Source: Geosiphon pyriformis
Lineage: Eukaryota > Glomeromycota > Glomeromycetes > Archaeosporales > Geosiphonaceae
Assembly (NCBI GenBank): GCA_016748015.1
Contig: JAAOMT010000135.1
Coordinates: 480,447 to 544,446 of the forward strand
Length of the DNA: 64,000 bases
Direction of reading: 5' to 3'
Numbering within the stretch: position 1 is the first letter of the stretch; every line of letters starts with the position of its first letter. Positions 47,701-59,554 of this stretch are shown here, piece after piece. The position numbers were made by a program, and so were the translations under genes. Under the pieces are notes generated by a model that saw nothing but the letters and a program-made list of their open reading frames with translations, was not told the DNA's origin and did not search any database.

Positions 47701-48224
47701 TGGAAAAACTTGGACACAGATTGCTGGTGGCTCATCTTCTCATGTGTCTTTGTTGATTCCTTCTGGTGCTAATTCAACTTTAAGTAAGACACTTTTGGTG
47801 GTGGCTTCTAATTTTTTTGATAATTCTGGTTTGATTGACTGTATGGCTTCTTTGGAGTGCTCCATGGAGCTTTTATTGGATCAAGTCTCTGAAATTTTGA
47901 GAAAATTGAGCTTTGTGGAATTGGTGCCAATTTCCTCTTCTTCTTGCATCTTCTTTTCTGTTGTTGCTTCTTCTATAGACCTAGCTTTGAATTCAGATAT
48001 GGCTGTGGATAGTGTGATAATGCCTTCATCTTCTTTTTCTCCTTCCCTATTAATTGGAAATGTCATCTCTGACCTGAGTTTAAGCAGCTCAAAGGTTATT
48101 ACCACTAAGGTAGATGGTTTGGAATCAAAAATGATGGCTTTGGAGGTGTCAGTTAGTTCAGTTTTGACAAGATTGGATTCTTTGTGTTCTGGTTTGGGTT
48201 TATCGGCTCCTTTTTTATCTCAAT
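44785..48224 (+). pseudogene. LINE2 ORF1, zinc-knuckle protein, split by a solo LTR
   Basis: Starts MDIKLASPVAGGSGSTSAGL (an upstream in-frame ATG at 44692 exists). A stop at 45415 and a shift near 45640 break it. It contains a CCHC knuckle CTKCKHFGHISEVC at 46062-46103, then LANIYKKKQA, is cut at 46213-47686, and resumes SFGGKTWTQIAGG with a C-terminal probable coiled coil (TTKVDGLESKMMALEVSVSS) to the stop at about 48224. It probably binds element RNA, as LINE ORF1 proteins of this type do. Confidence 0.8.
46213..47686 (+). repeat. solo LTR, family B, with internal tandem duplication
   Basis: TGTTATCC at the start, CCTGTAATA at the end; flanked by CTGG (46209-46212) and CTAG (47687-47690), a 4-bp duplication with one transition. 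Excision rebuilds the LINE2 ORF1 frame (CLVSFGGKTW). About 409 bp at the left (46213-46621) is repeated at 46622-47030; the first copy ends in a purine run (AAAAAGAAAAGGATAA) just before the second TGTTAC, like a polypurine tract before an LTR. TATAAAAG occurs in both copies (about 46532 and 46941). Confidence 0.8.
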
Positions 48225-48228
48225 AACT

Positions 48229-51200
48229 GATTTAATTTGGAAAATTGCTATGTGCAATGTCAGAGGAATGAATAATTCTGCAAAGCAAGGTGATATAATT
48301 TGTTGGCATAAAGAAATGAACAATAAGATTTCTATTGTTACTGAAACCAAATTAAAAGATAAGATCCATCTGTGAATTATGAACAGATTTGATGGCATTT
48401 ATGTTTTCACTTCTGGGGTGGATTTTGCTTATCTGGGTTCAGGCATAGCTATTATTATGAACATTTTTTTAGCTCATCATGTGTACAAGGTTTCTGAGAT
48501 GCCTGATCAGATTTTCTGTGTTAGATTGTTTTTTAAAAATAAACTTTCTGTGTCAATTTTAGGGCTGTATGCTGGTGTTTCCTCAGTGGTTTGGTTTTCT
48601 CAGGCTGGTGACATCAACTCTCTTATCACAAAGACTGTTAACAAGTCTTCTTTTGTTGTTCTTAGTGGTGACTTTAATGAGAATAATTCTCGCAAATGTG
48701 CCAGTTTCAAGAAGTGTTTTGATTTGGGTCTGGTTAACTCTTTGGTTGAAAGTGCTTTTGCCAAGGTACCTACATGGTGCAATTCTTGTGGAATTGCTAA
48801 GATGATTGATTATGTTTTTGTCTCCTCAAATTTGGCCAATGTGATGGTGGATCACAATATGGCTAGTGTAGTGGACTATTTTGATACTGATCATGCAGCT
48901 GTTTCTGTTTCTGTGAGTTTGGGTGGTTTGTTGAATGTCTGGCAAACAAGAATCATTGGAAATATAACATCAAAGATACTAATGAGAGGAAGTGATGCGA
49001 GTTTAGGAACACCACAGATGCTTATGCTGCTATGTTTTCATGTGTGTTTAAGATGGCAAAGAAGTCTTTAGATCTGGATGCAATATGGAACATTGTTTGT
49101 GGAGTTGTGGTTTCATTGGCTAATGGAACATTCAAGAGGAAATGGTTCAAAGATTATGACAGTGTTTTTACCAAAATGTCTTCTAAGTTCCATAAACTGG
49201 AGTTGCTGGTGTCCAGACTGGTAAAAGCTTCTTATTTGGTTTCAAGTAATGATTTTGTTTTGCTGCTGAATACATGGGACAGGTTGAACTTCAGTGGTAC
49301 AGCTAAAGTGAAGTCTCTTTTTCTTTCAGGTTCTACTTTTGATGTTATTTGTTCTAAATTGGCTAAAACACAAAAGTTTTACCATTCTTCCAAGTTATTG
49401 GAATCCAAGCATGCTAAAGAATCTTGCATCAGACAGGCCATTACTAGTAGAATAGAAAGTTTTGAATTGGATAAAAATCGTACTATTAGGAGTGTACTGG
49501 AGTATCCTTTTTGTAAGATGATATTGGATCATTTAGTAGTAGATGATGAGTTGGTTTTGGAGCCCAATTTAGTTAAGTCTAAAGTGAATAAGATTATGAA
49601 GGGTTGGATGAGAAAGTACAGGGTGGTGTTTAACATCTCTGGTGATTGGACTTGCCAATATCAGCCTTTGGATTATGTTTTTGATGGTGCATTTTCTGGT
49701 GTTATGGATCTGATTGGTTTTGACAAATTGTTTGTGGTGGTCTCTGATCTGCCTGATGATAAAGCAGTTGGACTTTCTGGTATCTCTAATGAATTGTGGA
49801 AACACTGTGACAGCTCAGTTTTGGCTATGCTTTCTGTGCTCTTGAATTTGTATTTGATTCGTGAATCAGTGCCTGGGCCTTGGAGAGAAGCTTGGGTTTC
49901 AATAATTCCTAAGCCTTATGAGTAGAAAGATGTTTTTACGAATACTCATCCTATTGCATTGATCAAAACAGCTTACAAAATTCTTTTCAAAATTCTTTTG
50001 GACAGAATTTCTTTAGCTTGCAGTACTTATAATGTTTTGCATGGGAACAATTTTTTTGTGTTGAGGGTACAACAATGCAATCACCTATTTTTGCCATTGG
50101 TTTTGTAATTGAGGATGCATTGAAAAAAAACTGTGAACTATGGCTGGTTTTGCAGGACATGCATAAGGCCTATAATTCTGTTGGTTGGAAACATCTCAGA
50201 AGAAGTTTGGTTAGAATCAAGATGTGTAACAGGTTTATTAGGTTTTTTGGTAATATTTACAATGGTTGAGTTAACAGAATGATAACAAACTTTGGCTTAA
50301 CTGATAGGTATTGTGTTCATGATAGTTTAGACCAAAGAAAAGTGTTCTTACCTCTTTTTTGGCACATATTCTATGATTTGCTTCTATATAAAGTCAAAAG
50401 GCAAGAGAATGTATATGATTACAGACTGAATTCTTATTTTGTTTCCAAGTTAGGCTGGGTGGAATCTCAAATAGAGTTAACATCATTTTTTGCTGCTGAT
50501 GCTTTCATTGATGATACAATTTGGGTTGGTAGTAGCCAGGCTGCTACACAACACATCCTCAATGTTGCCAGTGAATTTTTTAGGTTTAATGATATTTCTA
50601 TAAACAATAACAAGACTGTAGCCATCTCTATCAACTGCCAGGTTTCTAACCCTTATCTGACTGTCAGTGGTTCACCTATTTCTATTGCCAAAAAGAAGGA
50701 ATTTCATTGTTATTTGGGCATTTTTTTGTCTTCTGAGAGTTTATCAAAACCTAGTATAGCAAAGACGCACTTGGATGTTCGGTTTTTTGTCAATCTTATT
50801 CTAAGGAAGGCGATTTCAGATAAGCAGTTTGCATATTTGGTGTTGGCTGTTCTTTTTCTTATTGTCAGTTACAGGACCCAATTCAGTTTTGTTTCTATCA
50901 GTGTTTGTAATAAATAGGATGCTATGATTTGCAGAGGCTTGAAGTCCAAGTCTGGTCTCCTGCGTGATTTCTTTACTGATATGATCCATCATTCTTCTTT
51001 GTATGATTTAAAGACTTTTGAACAGATCCAGGCTGAAAGCAAATCAGCTTCCATTGTTTTTTTTATGAATTCATTGGGTATTTTGGATCAGTTATTTTCT
51101 CATAAGTCTTATGATCTTCAGGTTTTTAGCTGGTGTTCTTGCCATCCTTTGCAGTTTTCAGCTCGTATCAGGGTCAACCCCTTTGACAATTTTTTGGCTA

Positions 51201-52870
51201 GTATAGTCCACATTTTTTTTGGATATGATTTGTCCTTAGGCAGCTCTATAACAAATACATTTCATTATTAGGGTGGTATTCCTATGTCTCTTGTTCTTGG
51301 AGAACCTGGTTATTTTAAGTATGTCTCCTCTCTTCGGTGGTATGAGATCACTTTTGTGAACCAGCTGCATGACAAGCATGATAATATTTTTGGTTGGCCA
51401 ACCTTCAAGTGGTAGAAGTGACTGAATCCTCGTGGCCTTGTTCCCATCTGGTTTGAACTTTCAGTTCATTTTCTTAGTGGTGTGACTTCTTCTTCTGATT
51501 GTTTCTTACCTTTGGATGTCTCCTCCAATATTCTTTGATCTCATGATTTTGATGTCATTGGCATCAATTTGTTGCATGTTAATGCTGCTCGTCTTTCTGT
51601 GTATATGGATAGATCTCTGAGTAGTTTGGGAACTCCTGGTATAATGGCTGGTGCTGTGGTTTTTTTTGAGGACATTGATTTGGGCCTGGGTGTTGGGGTT
51701 TCTTCTATGATGATGAAGTTGCAGGTCATTGCACTGGCTTTTGAGTGTATTCCTTCTTTCTGTTCTGTCAACTTGTTTTCAGACAACCAGGCTGCTCTGG
51801 ATGCATGCAAATTGGAATTTGTGTTGGCTTGTCCAGATTTCAGGAATTGGTGCTGGGTCAAGTGTCGCCATATTGTTAATGTTATTCATCATAAAAATTT
51901 AAATGTGAATTGGATTAAAGTTAAAGGTCACTCTAGTGTACCTGACAATGAACATGCTGATGCTCTAGCCAGAACTGCTGCTTTCTCTAATAGGTGCCTA
52001 TCTTACATGATTAGTAAACAATTTCTTTAAGCTGATAATGCAATTGTCTCCAGTAATTCTCGGCATTTTGTTTATGATATTTTTCGATCTGTTCACTGTT
52101 TGTGTTGGGAGGTTGGTTCTGGTTCTTGTATTCTGGCGGATAGTCTACATGCTAATATTGATTGGTCCAAATCTTCTTTGGTATGATATCCCAATTTTCA
52201 CTTGGCTGCTGGCTTTACCAGTGCATGCACTGCTAGCTTCCATTCATACTTTATGAAAGCATTGCATCACTGTCTTCCTGTTGTGATATGTAAGCAACTT
52301 TATAATAAGTATTATCCTAATGTGGTGTGTTTATTCTGTGGGAATGTCAAGATTTTGGACCATGTTTTTTCTTGCCCCTTTGATGTGGCTGATTGCACCC
52401 ACTTGATGGAAGCTTATGTGTCAGCATGAGAGTTACACTTAGGTTTATCTCACTCTTTTTTTTATATATCACAGTTGTTGCATACTTGTGTTTCCGATGT
52501 AATTGTTGGTACTGCTTTGTGTAAAGGCTTTGTTTTCAATGATTGGTATCGTGAATCTACTTTCATTTTTAAGGACTCTAAAGTTGCAGCTCAGAATATT
52601 GTGTTCTTTGTGTGCGAATTCTGTCTTGCTTTCTGGGATGATATTTGGTTGGTACATGCTAAATACCGAGCTGTTATGGAAAAAAGTGGCTTGATCTTAC
52701 CAGATGGTTTTATTCCTGTCTTAGTTTCTGGTCTTCCAGTGGTGTTATTGGCTGGTATGATTAAGTAATTGGGTGTTGCTGATGTGTTTGGTGTTAGATT
52801 CAGGTTTCATAAGTCTTGTCTGTTTTTCTCAGGTATTAAGGACATGGTCTCTGTTTATATAAATGTCTAG
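48229..52870 (+). pseudogene. LINE2 ORF2: AP-type endonuclease, reverse transcriptase, RNase H (degraded)
   Basis: The endonuclease (about 48240-48950) has CNVRGMNNSA, TETKL, SFVVLSGDFNENNSR, MIDYVFVSSN and FDTDHAAVS. The RT (about 49700-50900) has PIALIKTAYKILFKILLDRI, LVLQDMHKAYNSVGW and the active site AFIDDTIW, with both Asp kept. RNase H (about 51590-52000) has VYMDRSL, FECIPS, LFSDNQAALD and NEHADALA, keeping the four acidic positions. A C-terminal CLFCGNVKILDHVFSC is a possible zinc finger. Stops at 48376, 49923, 50267, 50915, 51269, 51415, 51537, 52028, 52427, 52766 and shifts near 48960 and 50065 kill it. Confidence 0.9.
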
Positions 52871-53006
52871 TGTTGTTTTGATTGGCCTGAGTGGCTGGTT
52901 ATGTATAGCAAATACATGATTTGCACCTAGTTTAGATTATGAATATGATGTATAGTACTTGGCCACATTTGAACTTCACTCATTAAAAGAATAAAAAAAA
53001 AAAAAA

Positions 53007-53819
53007 TGACAATTAGAAAAATAATAATCAAAATCTAATTCCAAATAAACTGAAAATACAAATTTTGATTGTTTAAACTTAATAAAATCCAAACAATCCA
53101 AATTCTGTTTCTATTATTCAACAAAACATATTTCCAATTATTTAAATTAATTTTTCAATTGTACTAATAGTCATTTTACAATAACCACAATAATAATAAC
53201 TACTAGTACCAATAACTTATATTCTAATTACAAAACTAAAAAAATTTACAGGTAAAAAAGACAATATTTAAGAATAATTAAATAATTTGGCAAAGCTATT
53301 ATAGTCAATAGTTAAGATAATATCAGAAATTTTTAAGCAATTTTCTACTTTTTACAAGATATTATTAATTCATAGTATTAGAGTTTGGTCAATAAGTCTT
53401 AAACTTTTAATGCATTTAAACAAAATTTTTTGTAATATTTTAATAATTATAATAGTATCAATTGCTTGTTAACAGAATTTACTATCATTAAGCAAGACAA
53501 TACAAAAGCAGTTATTACTTATTTAGAACACTTTTATTGAAATCTATACCAAATTCAAGTAATTAATATTAACTATTTTACAGCATTTCAGATCTTAAAC
53601 CAATTTATTTACAGATTATACAGCAATTTATTATAATGAATATGTTTATTATACTTAAACACATTTCAAAATGTAATTACTCATGTTAAAAATTTTGAAT
53701 TGGCAGAACTTAAAGCCAATTATACACAAATTATAAATCTAATAATGAATAAATCATTTGAATTGTATTTAAAACTAAAGCAATTTAGCAAATTAATTAA
53801 TTAAAAATTAAAAAAAAAC
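53007..53819 (+). pseudogene. gag of element 2, part 2
   Basis: Continues after LINE2: LLVPITYILITKLKKFTGKK near 53200 and later AELKANYTQIINLIMNKSFE, aligned with LEANYAQAVNLVMNRLSD of element 1 (8126-8314). Interrupted at 53820 by a family B LTR. Confidence 0.7.
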
Positions 53820-55745
53820 TGTTATAAGTAAACTTGATAAGTTATTGTAATAATATTTAGTGCTCTAAACTTGGATAATAAAAGCTTAAAAGCATTTATT
53901 TTGGATACTTAAGATAAGTCATTTAATATCAGTTTTTAAAGATTTTTTGCTAATTTTACTTATAAAATTCTTTAATTATAAAATACAAAAAAGTATTTAG
54001 CTATTTGCAGCTTAAATGTATGAGCTATTTTTTTCAAGCTAATTAAACACAGTTACTAGAGTCTGGTGGTGTCTTTTTGTTCTTCTAATAAGCTAACAAA
54101 ATAATGTTAATATCTAATTTTAAGAAAAGCTTTCTTTTTTTATCAGACTATTACAAAGTCTATTTTCAGACAGTCAATTTTTTAATGTTGTCACTATTAC
54201 AAATGATTAGTTCTCTGTTAAATTATACTTTACAAAGAGCACCAAATGTTACAAGTAATTATTTGGGGTCTCAAATCAAATAACAAACCTGTAACTTGAT
54301 GCTTAAAGACTAATATAGTTGGTAATATCTGAAAGTTTTCGTGATTTGAAGATTTTGAATTTGAGTTTTTTGTATAATAAACAGAAATTCAGTAGTTGTT
54401 TTTATCAGTAGTCTTTTAAAATCGCAATTCCATCAAATTTTTTTCTTTAGCATAATGGTCAGTTTATTCTGGCAGTTGTGCTCTTTTGGTAAGCTATCCT
54501 CAATTTCCAAGTTTCCTACTCTTATTTCTGGGTCTTTTACCAGGCTATTCTTAATGTCAATAACTCAGTGCTTAATCTTTAATCAATTAATAAACAACAA
54601 AAGAAAATAAAATAAAGAAAAATAAAAGAAAATAAAGAAATAAAGAAAACAAAATAAGAAATAAGTGTCCTGTCAATAGCTGTAATTAAGAACTATTGTG
54701 CCAGCAGATTAAGTAGTGGATAACAATATGAATTTAAAGAATTGAAAAAATATTTTATTTGATATAATTTTATTTCAGTTAATAGCAATTATTCTTGAAA
54801 AAAAAAGTATTTAATAATTATGACTTACAAGTCTAATTAACTCTGGAAGTCTAATTGACTAATTTTCTAGCTTCTAATACTACTACTATATATGCATAAA
54901 TTTTATTATATAAGATTTCTTGAATTCCTCAATTTTCTAGCCAGAAATCCTGGAATTTTTTATATGAGAATTCTGTAATTCTGGAATTTTGCAATTTTTT
55001 TGAGAGGAATTCTGGAATTCCATTTTTACTATGTCTATTTCTGATTGGCTAATTTATGTACTAATATATAATTCTTATATTCTATGAGTAATACCACTTC
55101 ACAAAAAAAATAAAAAATAAATAAAATAAAATAAAAAATAAAAATAAAATAAAAATAAAAAAATAAAATAAAAAAATAAAAAAAATTAGTATAATTAATT
55201 GTCATAATCAAAAAATATTGGTTTAAGTTATTATTTATTTAAGATGTTTTATGCTAAAAGATTTGGCCAGAAATGAAAATAAAAAATGATTAATTTGGTT
55301 TAAACATGAAATTTGTAGGTTATAAATGAGTAATTTTTAGTTTTTAATATTTTTTTTATTTAAGATAATATAAATATATAGAAAAGATAAATCTAATAGA
55401 TATAAATAAAAAATATATTTTCTATCTAACTATTTTTTCTGTCTTTTTTTTACTGCTAAAACTAATCATTTTTATACATATTTTTAGTTTTACAAAATTG
55501 CTTTTTGATTACTTATTATTATTAGTTATTACTTACTATTTTTGTTATTGCTTTATTCTTTTATATTATAACTAGTTATTTTATATTACAGCTAGTTATT
55601 CTGTGCTATTTCACATTATTGTATTATCTTAAGTTATAACACATTATTTTGTGTTATTTTGCATTATTATGTTTTTTTATATTATTACATTTCTTAATTA
55701 TATTTTTTCAATATTTTTTGGATTTGTTTTTTTACTTGGATAACA
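53820..55745 (-). repeat. solo LTR, family B, itself interrupted by a family A LTR
   Basis: Opens TGTTATAAGTAAACTTGATA and closes CTTGGATAACA, the reverse orientation of the copy at 46213. Flanking bases AAAC (53816-53819) and ATAC (55746-55749) fit a 4-bp duplication; removing it restores the gag frame (KLKK-Y-LANN). The interior is split at 54195-55093. Confidence 0.8.
54195..55093 (-). repeat. family A LTR plus 53-bp remnant of an internally deleted element
   Basis: In order: a 15-bp LTR start (TATTACAAATGATTA), about 37 bp of internal sequence with the primer-binding site (AAAGAGCACCAAA), then a complete LTR 54249-55093 (TGTTACAAG to GTAATA). It is flanked by TCAC (54191-54194) and CCAC (55094-55097). 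This looks like an element that lost almost everything between its LTRs, with a breakpoint inside one LTR rather than a clean LTR-LTR exchange. Confidence 0.75.
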
Positions 55746-56260
55746 ATACTTAGCTAACAATATAACAATTTATCAACTTCTTTAATGCTATAACAATTAA
55801 GAAAATTCTAATTAATTTCAAAATCAATTATGTTTATTATTATTATTATTAGCAGCAAATCAAATATAACAACAAAAAATGCATAATTGTTACTACTATA
55901 GTAAACAAAAACATTTAAAAATAGACTATAGAACAAAAATAAATAACCAATGATTGGAAAATCAATATCAAAACTCTAATTGCAGATTTTAAATCTAGAA
56001 CTACATCAATAATTTGTTATCAGAACAATATTAGTATCAGTTTTATTATTTCCAAATAATATAATCAATATAAGTATCTTCAATTTATTAAACTTTAATA
56101 CCAGTAATTTATTAAGCTTTATACCCACCAGTTATTTATTAATTTCAACAAATCCAAGTATCATCTCAAATTTCAACTTAAATATCAACTAGAAACCAAA
56201 AACCAAGAATCATGTATACTTAACAAAATTGAAAATTGGCAATAGTTATGTACCAACTAA
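55746..56260 (+). pseudogene. gag of element 2, part 3 with decayed zinc knuckle
   Basis: Reads YLANNITIYQLL like element 1 (EYLANNN-TIYQPL). The zinc knuckle near 55880-55925 is CYYYSKQKHLKIDY, with second and last Cys changed to Tyr. Stops follow. Confidence 0.65.
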
Positions 56261-56499
56261 TCTTCAATTCTTCAAACTAGTTATTATAATCATGTCAATA
56301 AAATTTAAAAAATGAGTATACTCAAAACCCAAATTTTTAGAACTATTTAAGTCTTCTAGTAATCTAGAAATTACCACATACAATTTATTAAAAACCAACC
56401 AAAAACCATTAACTAATAGCATTTTACCAACAATTGTTACAAAAAACAAATCATTAACTGCCATTTTTTTTTTCAATTGGAAGACCAAATTGAAACTCT

Positions 56500-56810
56500 G
56501 TTATTTAGTGAAGCCATTTTTAATACTAAACCAATTATTACTATGTATACAGATATTAAAGTTAATGACTATTTTGTTAAATTAATTTTTGATAATAGTT
56601 CAATAAACAGCATTATTACATGATAACTTATGAATCAATTAAATCATCAAGTTAATTAAGTTGTCAGTGCCAGAATTATTACTATTGATAAAACAACAAA
56701 AATTCTTATTAAAGAAATTAATGACTTTCTATTTAAAGTTAATAATATTATTATATTCATTAAAGTTTTAATTATAGAAACCACATAATATTAAACTCTA
56801 GTTAATAACA
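56500..56810 (+). pseudogene. aspartic protease of element 2 (degraded)
   Basis: Reads ITMYTDIKVNDYFVKLIFDN, then SSINSIIT with two stops directly after; the catalytic Asp is kept, Ser-Gly is Asn-Ser. It continues ISARIITIDKTTKILIKEIN-type sequence as in the other copies. Confidence 0.7.
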
Positions 56811-57149
56811 ACTGGCTGTTTAAGACTAATATTATGTTTGACTAGAATATATAAAACTTTAGCTCAACTATAATAATTAGCAAAATTAAGTACCAGCTAT
56901 TTGTAGTTATTTTAAAACTTTTTCAAAAAAGCAACCATTAATCAAATTAAAGGAAGAAAAAAAACCTACTTAAAAAGCTTACTAAGTTTCATAAACCAAA
57001 AAAAACACAATAAGTTGCTACCAATACTTGAAATAAAAAAAGAAAAAAAAAGGAGAAAAATAAATCTCAAACCACTATCTTTACAGAAAAACCAGTAAAT
57101 AGTTGGAATATTCTATACTTGACTCCAAAATTAAAAAAACATTTACTTT

Positions 57150-57235
57150 ATATTTTGCTCAAATGCATAGATTATAACAAAAAATTTTCATCTATAAGAG
57201 CTTGTATTTTATCAGAAAAAAAATATAAAACATGT
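57150..57235 (+). pseudogene. Cys-rich domain of element 2, left part
   Basis: Aligns with the CVDCGKKLSSIGACC region of element 1 at nucleotide level and is cut by the LTR at 57236. The domain resumes at 58969. Confidence 0.6.
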
Positions 57236-58968
57236 TGTTACAAATAATTATTTGGGGTGTTAAAACAAATAACAAACTTATAACTTGGTGGTTAATAGGT
57301 AAATATGTTGATAATTTCTGATGGTTTTGGTGTTTGAAAGTTTTGATTAAGTCTTTTGTGTAATAAACAAAAATTCAATTGATGGTTTTTTCTGTGAATT
57401 TTTTTTTAGCATGGTGGTCAGTTTATTCTGGCAGTTGTATCTTTCTAATAAACTATTCTTAAATTTCTACTTTTATTCCAGATCTTTTACCAAACTATCC
57501 TTAATGTCAAATACTTTACATTTAATTTTTTTAATCAATTAAAAAACAACAAAGAAATAAAACAAAAGAAAATAAAAAAATATATAAAAAATAAAATAAA
57601 AAAATAAGAAATTAATATTCTATTAATAGCCATAATCAAAAACTATTAGTCCAGTATAATTAAGTGTTAAATTTTATCAATATAGAGTGTTAATAATAAA
57701 AAAATGATTAATATTTTTAATCAAATAACAATAACATAGATTGAATAATAATTAGATATTTTATTAATATTAATGAATTTCTATTTTAAGTTATAAAAAA
57801 CTATTTTTTAAAGAAAGAATATTGGGGTTTTTTAATTCTATCAAATTTTGCATACTTTTTTGCTTTTAATATTCTCACTATATATACATAATTTGTATTA
57901 TATGAGATTTCTGGAAATTCTGCAATTCCTTAAGAGAATTTTAGAATTTTGAAATTCTGCAATTCTTTAAGAAAATCTTGGAATTCTGAAATTCTACAAT
58001 TCTTTAAGAAAATTCTAGAATTTTCTGTTTTATTATGTTTATTTTTAATTGGTGTTACAGGTGATTATTTGGGGTTTCAAAGCAAATAACAAACTCGTAA
58101 TTTGGTATTTAATAGCTTAAAATAGTTGGTAATATTTGAAAGTTGTTTGTATCTGAAAGTTTTGGGTTGGAGTTCTTTATATAATGGACAGAGATTCAAG
58201 AGTGTTTCAATAGCCTTCTGGAATCACAATTTCATCAAATTTTTTTCTCAACATGGTGATCAATAATCTGCCAAAAATGCTTTTCTAGTAAGTTATCTTT
58301 AAATTTTCAATTCTATACTCTTCTTTTGGGGTCTTTTATTAGACTATTCTTAACATCAATAATTTAGTACTTAATCCTCAATTAATTAGTAAACACAAAA
58401 ATAAAAATAAAGAAAAGAAAATAAAAGAGATAAAAAAAAGATAAAAAAAATAAGCCAAGGCAATTGCAAATTAGTATTTCATTAATAACTATAATTAAGA
58501 GTTATTGTTCTAGTGTGTTTAAATATTAATTACTATTAACATAAAGTGTTAATAGTGGGGAATGGATTAAGATAGTAAATAATTATTTATTGATATTTGT
58601 AAATAAAATGGTTGCTTAGATCAAATCTAAATTAAGAGATCTGTTTTTTTTACTTCTAACACTATCACTATATATGCATAATTGAGATTCCTCAATTCTT
58701 CAATTCTTTATACCAGAAATTCTGAAATTCCTGGAATTTTGCAATTCTTTTGAGAGGAATTTTCGAATTCTGGAATTTTGCAATTCCTCATATGAGAATC
58801 CTGAAATTTCTGGAATTCTGCAATTTCTCTGAGAGAAATCCTAGAATTCCACATTTACTATATCTACCTCTGATTGGCTAATTTTATATACTAATATTCT
58901 TTCTATATTCTATAAGTAACATTGGCTATTTTACTTATTATTATAATTCCTAATTTCTATAAGTAACA
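57236..58968 (-). repeat. solo LTR, family A, split by a second family A LTR
   Basis: Opens TGTTACAAATAATTATTTGG, closes AAGTAACA; flanks ATGT (57232-57235) and ATAT (58969-58972) fit a duplication with one transition. It inserts in the Cys-rich region of element 2. Tandem AATTCTGNAATTC-like hairpin units lie near 57905-58020. Confidence 0.8.
58053..58921 (-). repeat. solo LTR, family A, nested in the LTR at 57236-58968
   Basis: TGTTACAGG to AAGTAACA, with a perfect 4-bp duplication TTGG at 58049-58052 and 58922-58925. Its termini are the most intact of all family A copies here (TGTTAC/GTAACA), consistent with a late insertion. Confidence 0.88.
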
Positions 58969-59140
58969 ATATATCTGTTATTATTGTAAAGTGTATTATT
59001 AAAAATGCTTTGAACATCCAAAATGACAAAAAAATAGAACAACAAACCATGTTTTGCTTGTAAAAAAACTTTACTTAACAAAAAAATATAGAACAACATT
59101 TTTGGTTGAAGAAAAATGTGTAATAAATTGTGCCAATACA
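58969..59140 (+). pseudogene. Cys-rich domain of element 2, right part
   Basis: Continues with YYCKVYY-stop-KCFE and later CFACK-type sequence, aligned with YYCPCIIECFE and CLTCK of element 1. Confidence 0.6.
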
Positions 59141-59554
59141 TAATTTTTATTAATAATTGAGTAAATAAAAGAATATTTTTTAATGTTATATAAAACAGAA
59201 CTCTTTTATATTTAAATAGTTATTTATATAACAAAAACAAAATTTGGAAAATAGCAAGTACCAAAATTGAAGATGTTTTATTCAGCAAGATATTTACAAT
59301 TAAAAACAATTTATTAAAACTCATTAAAAATGTTTTTATTTTAAATTCAGACATATTTGTTAATATTATAAGTGACTCAAAACAGTTTTATAAATACTAC
59401 TAAGATTTAACACTTATACAAAAAAAACAAAAGCAGCAGTTAGAACAATTAAACATTAAACTTTGTAAACATTGTTTAATTTTCAGTAACTTTAAATACT
59501 GTAATAATTGTAATTTTATTTACAATCTACTACTATGTATAATCTATTTAATTT

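Larger units (their letters stand above)
44656..53006 (+). mobile_element. LINE2: non-LTR retrotransposon (ORF1, ORF2 with EN-RT-RNase H), best-preserved copy
   Basis: Begins near 44656 (GGAACTTCTTTTCTCTTG) and ends in an A-run at 52993-53006; about 6.9 kb after removal of the 1,474-bp LTR at 46213-47686. It is inserted in gag of element 2; an imperfect duplication of the AATTTAGAAAAA type may flank it (near 44640 and 53010). Frames are interrupted by a limited number of stops and shifts, many of them Trp to TAG or TGA. The tail after the coding region matches that of LINE3. Confidence 0.85.
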
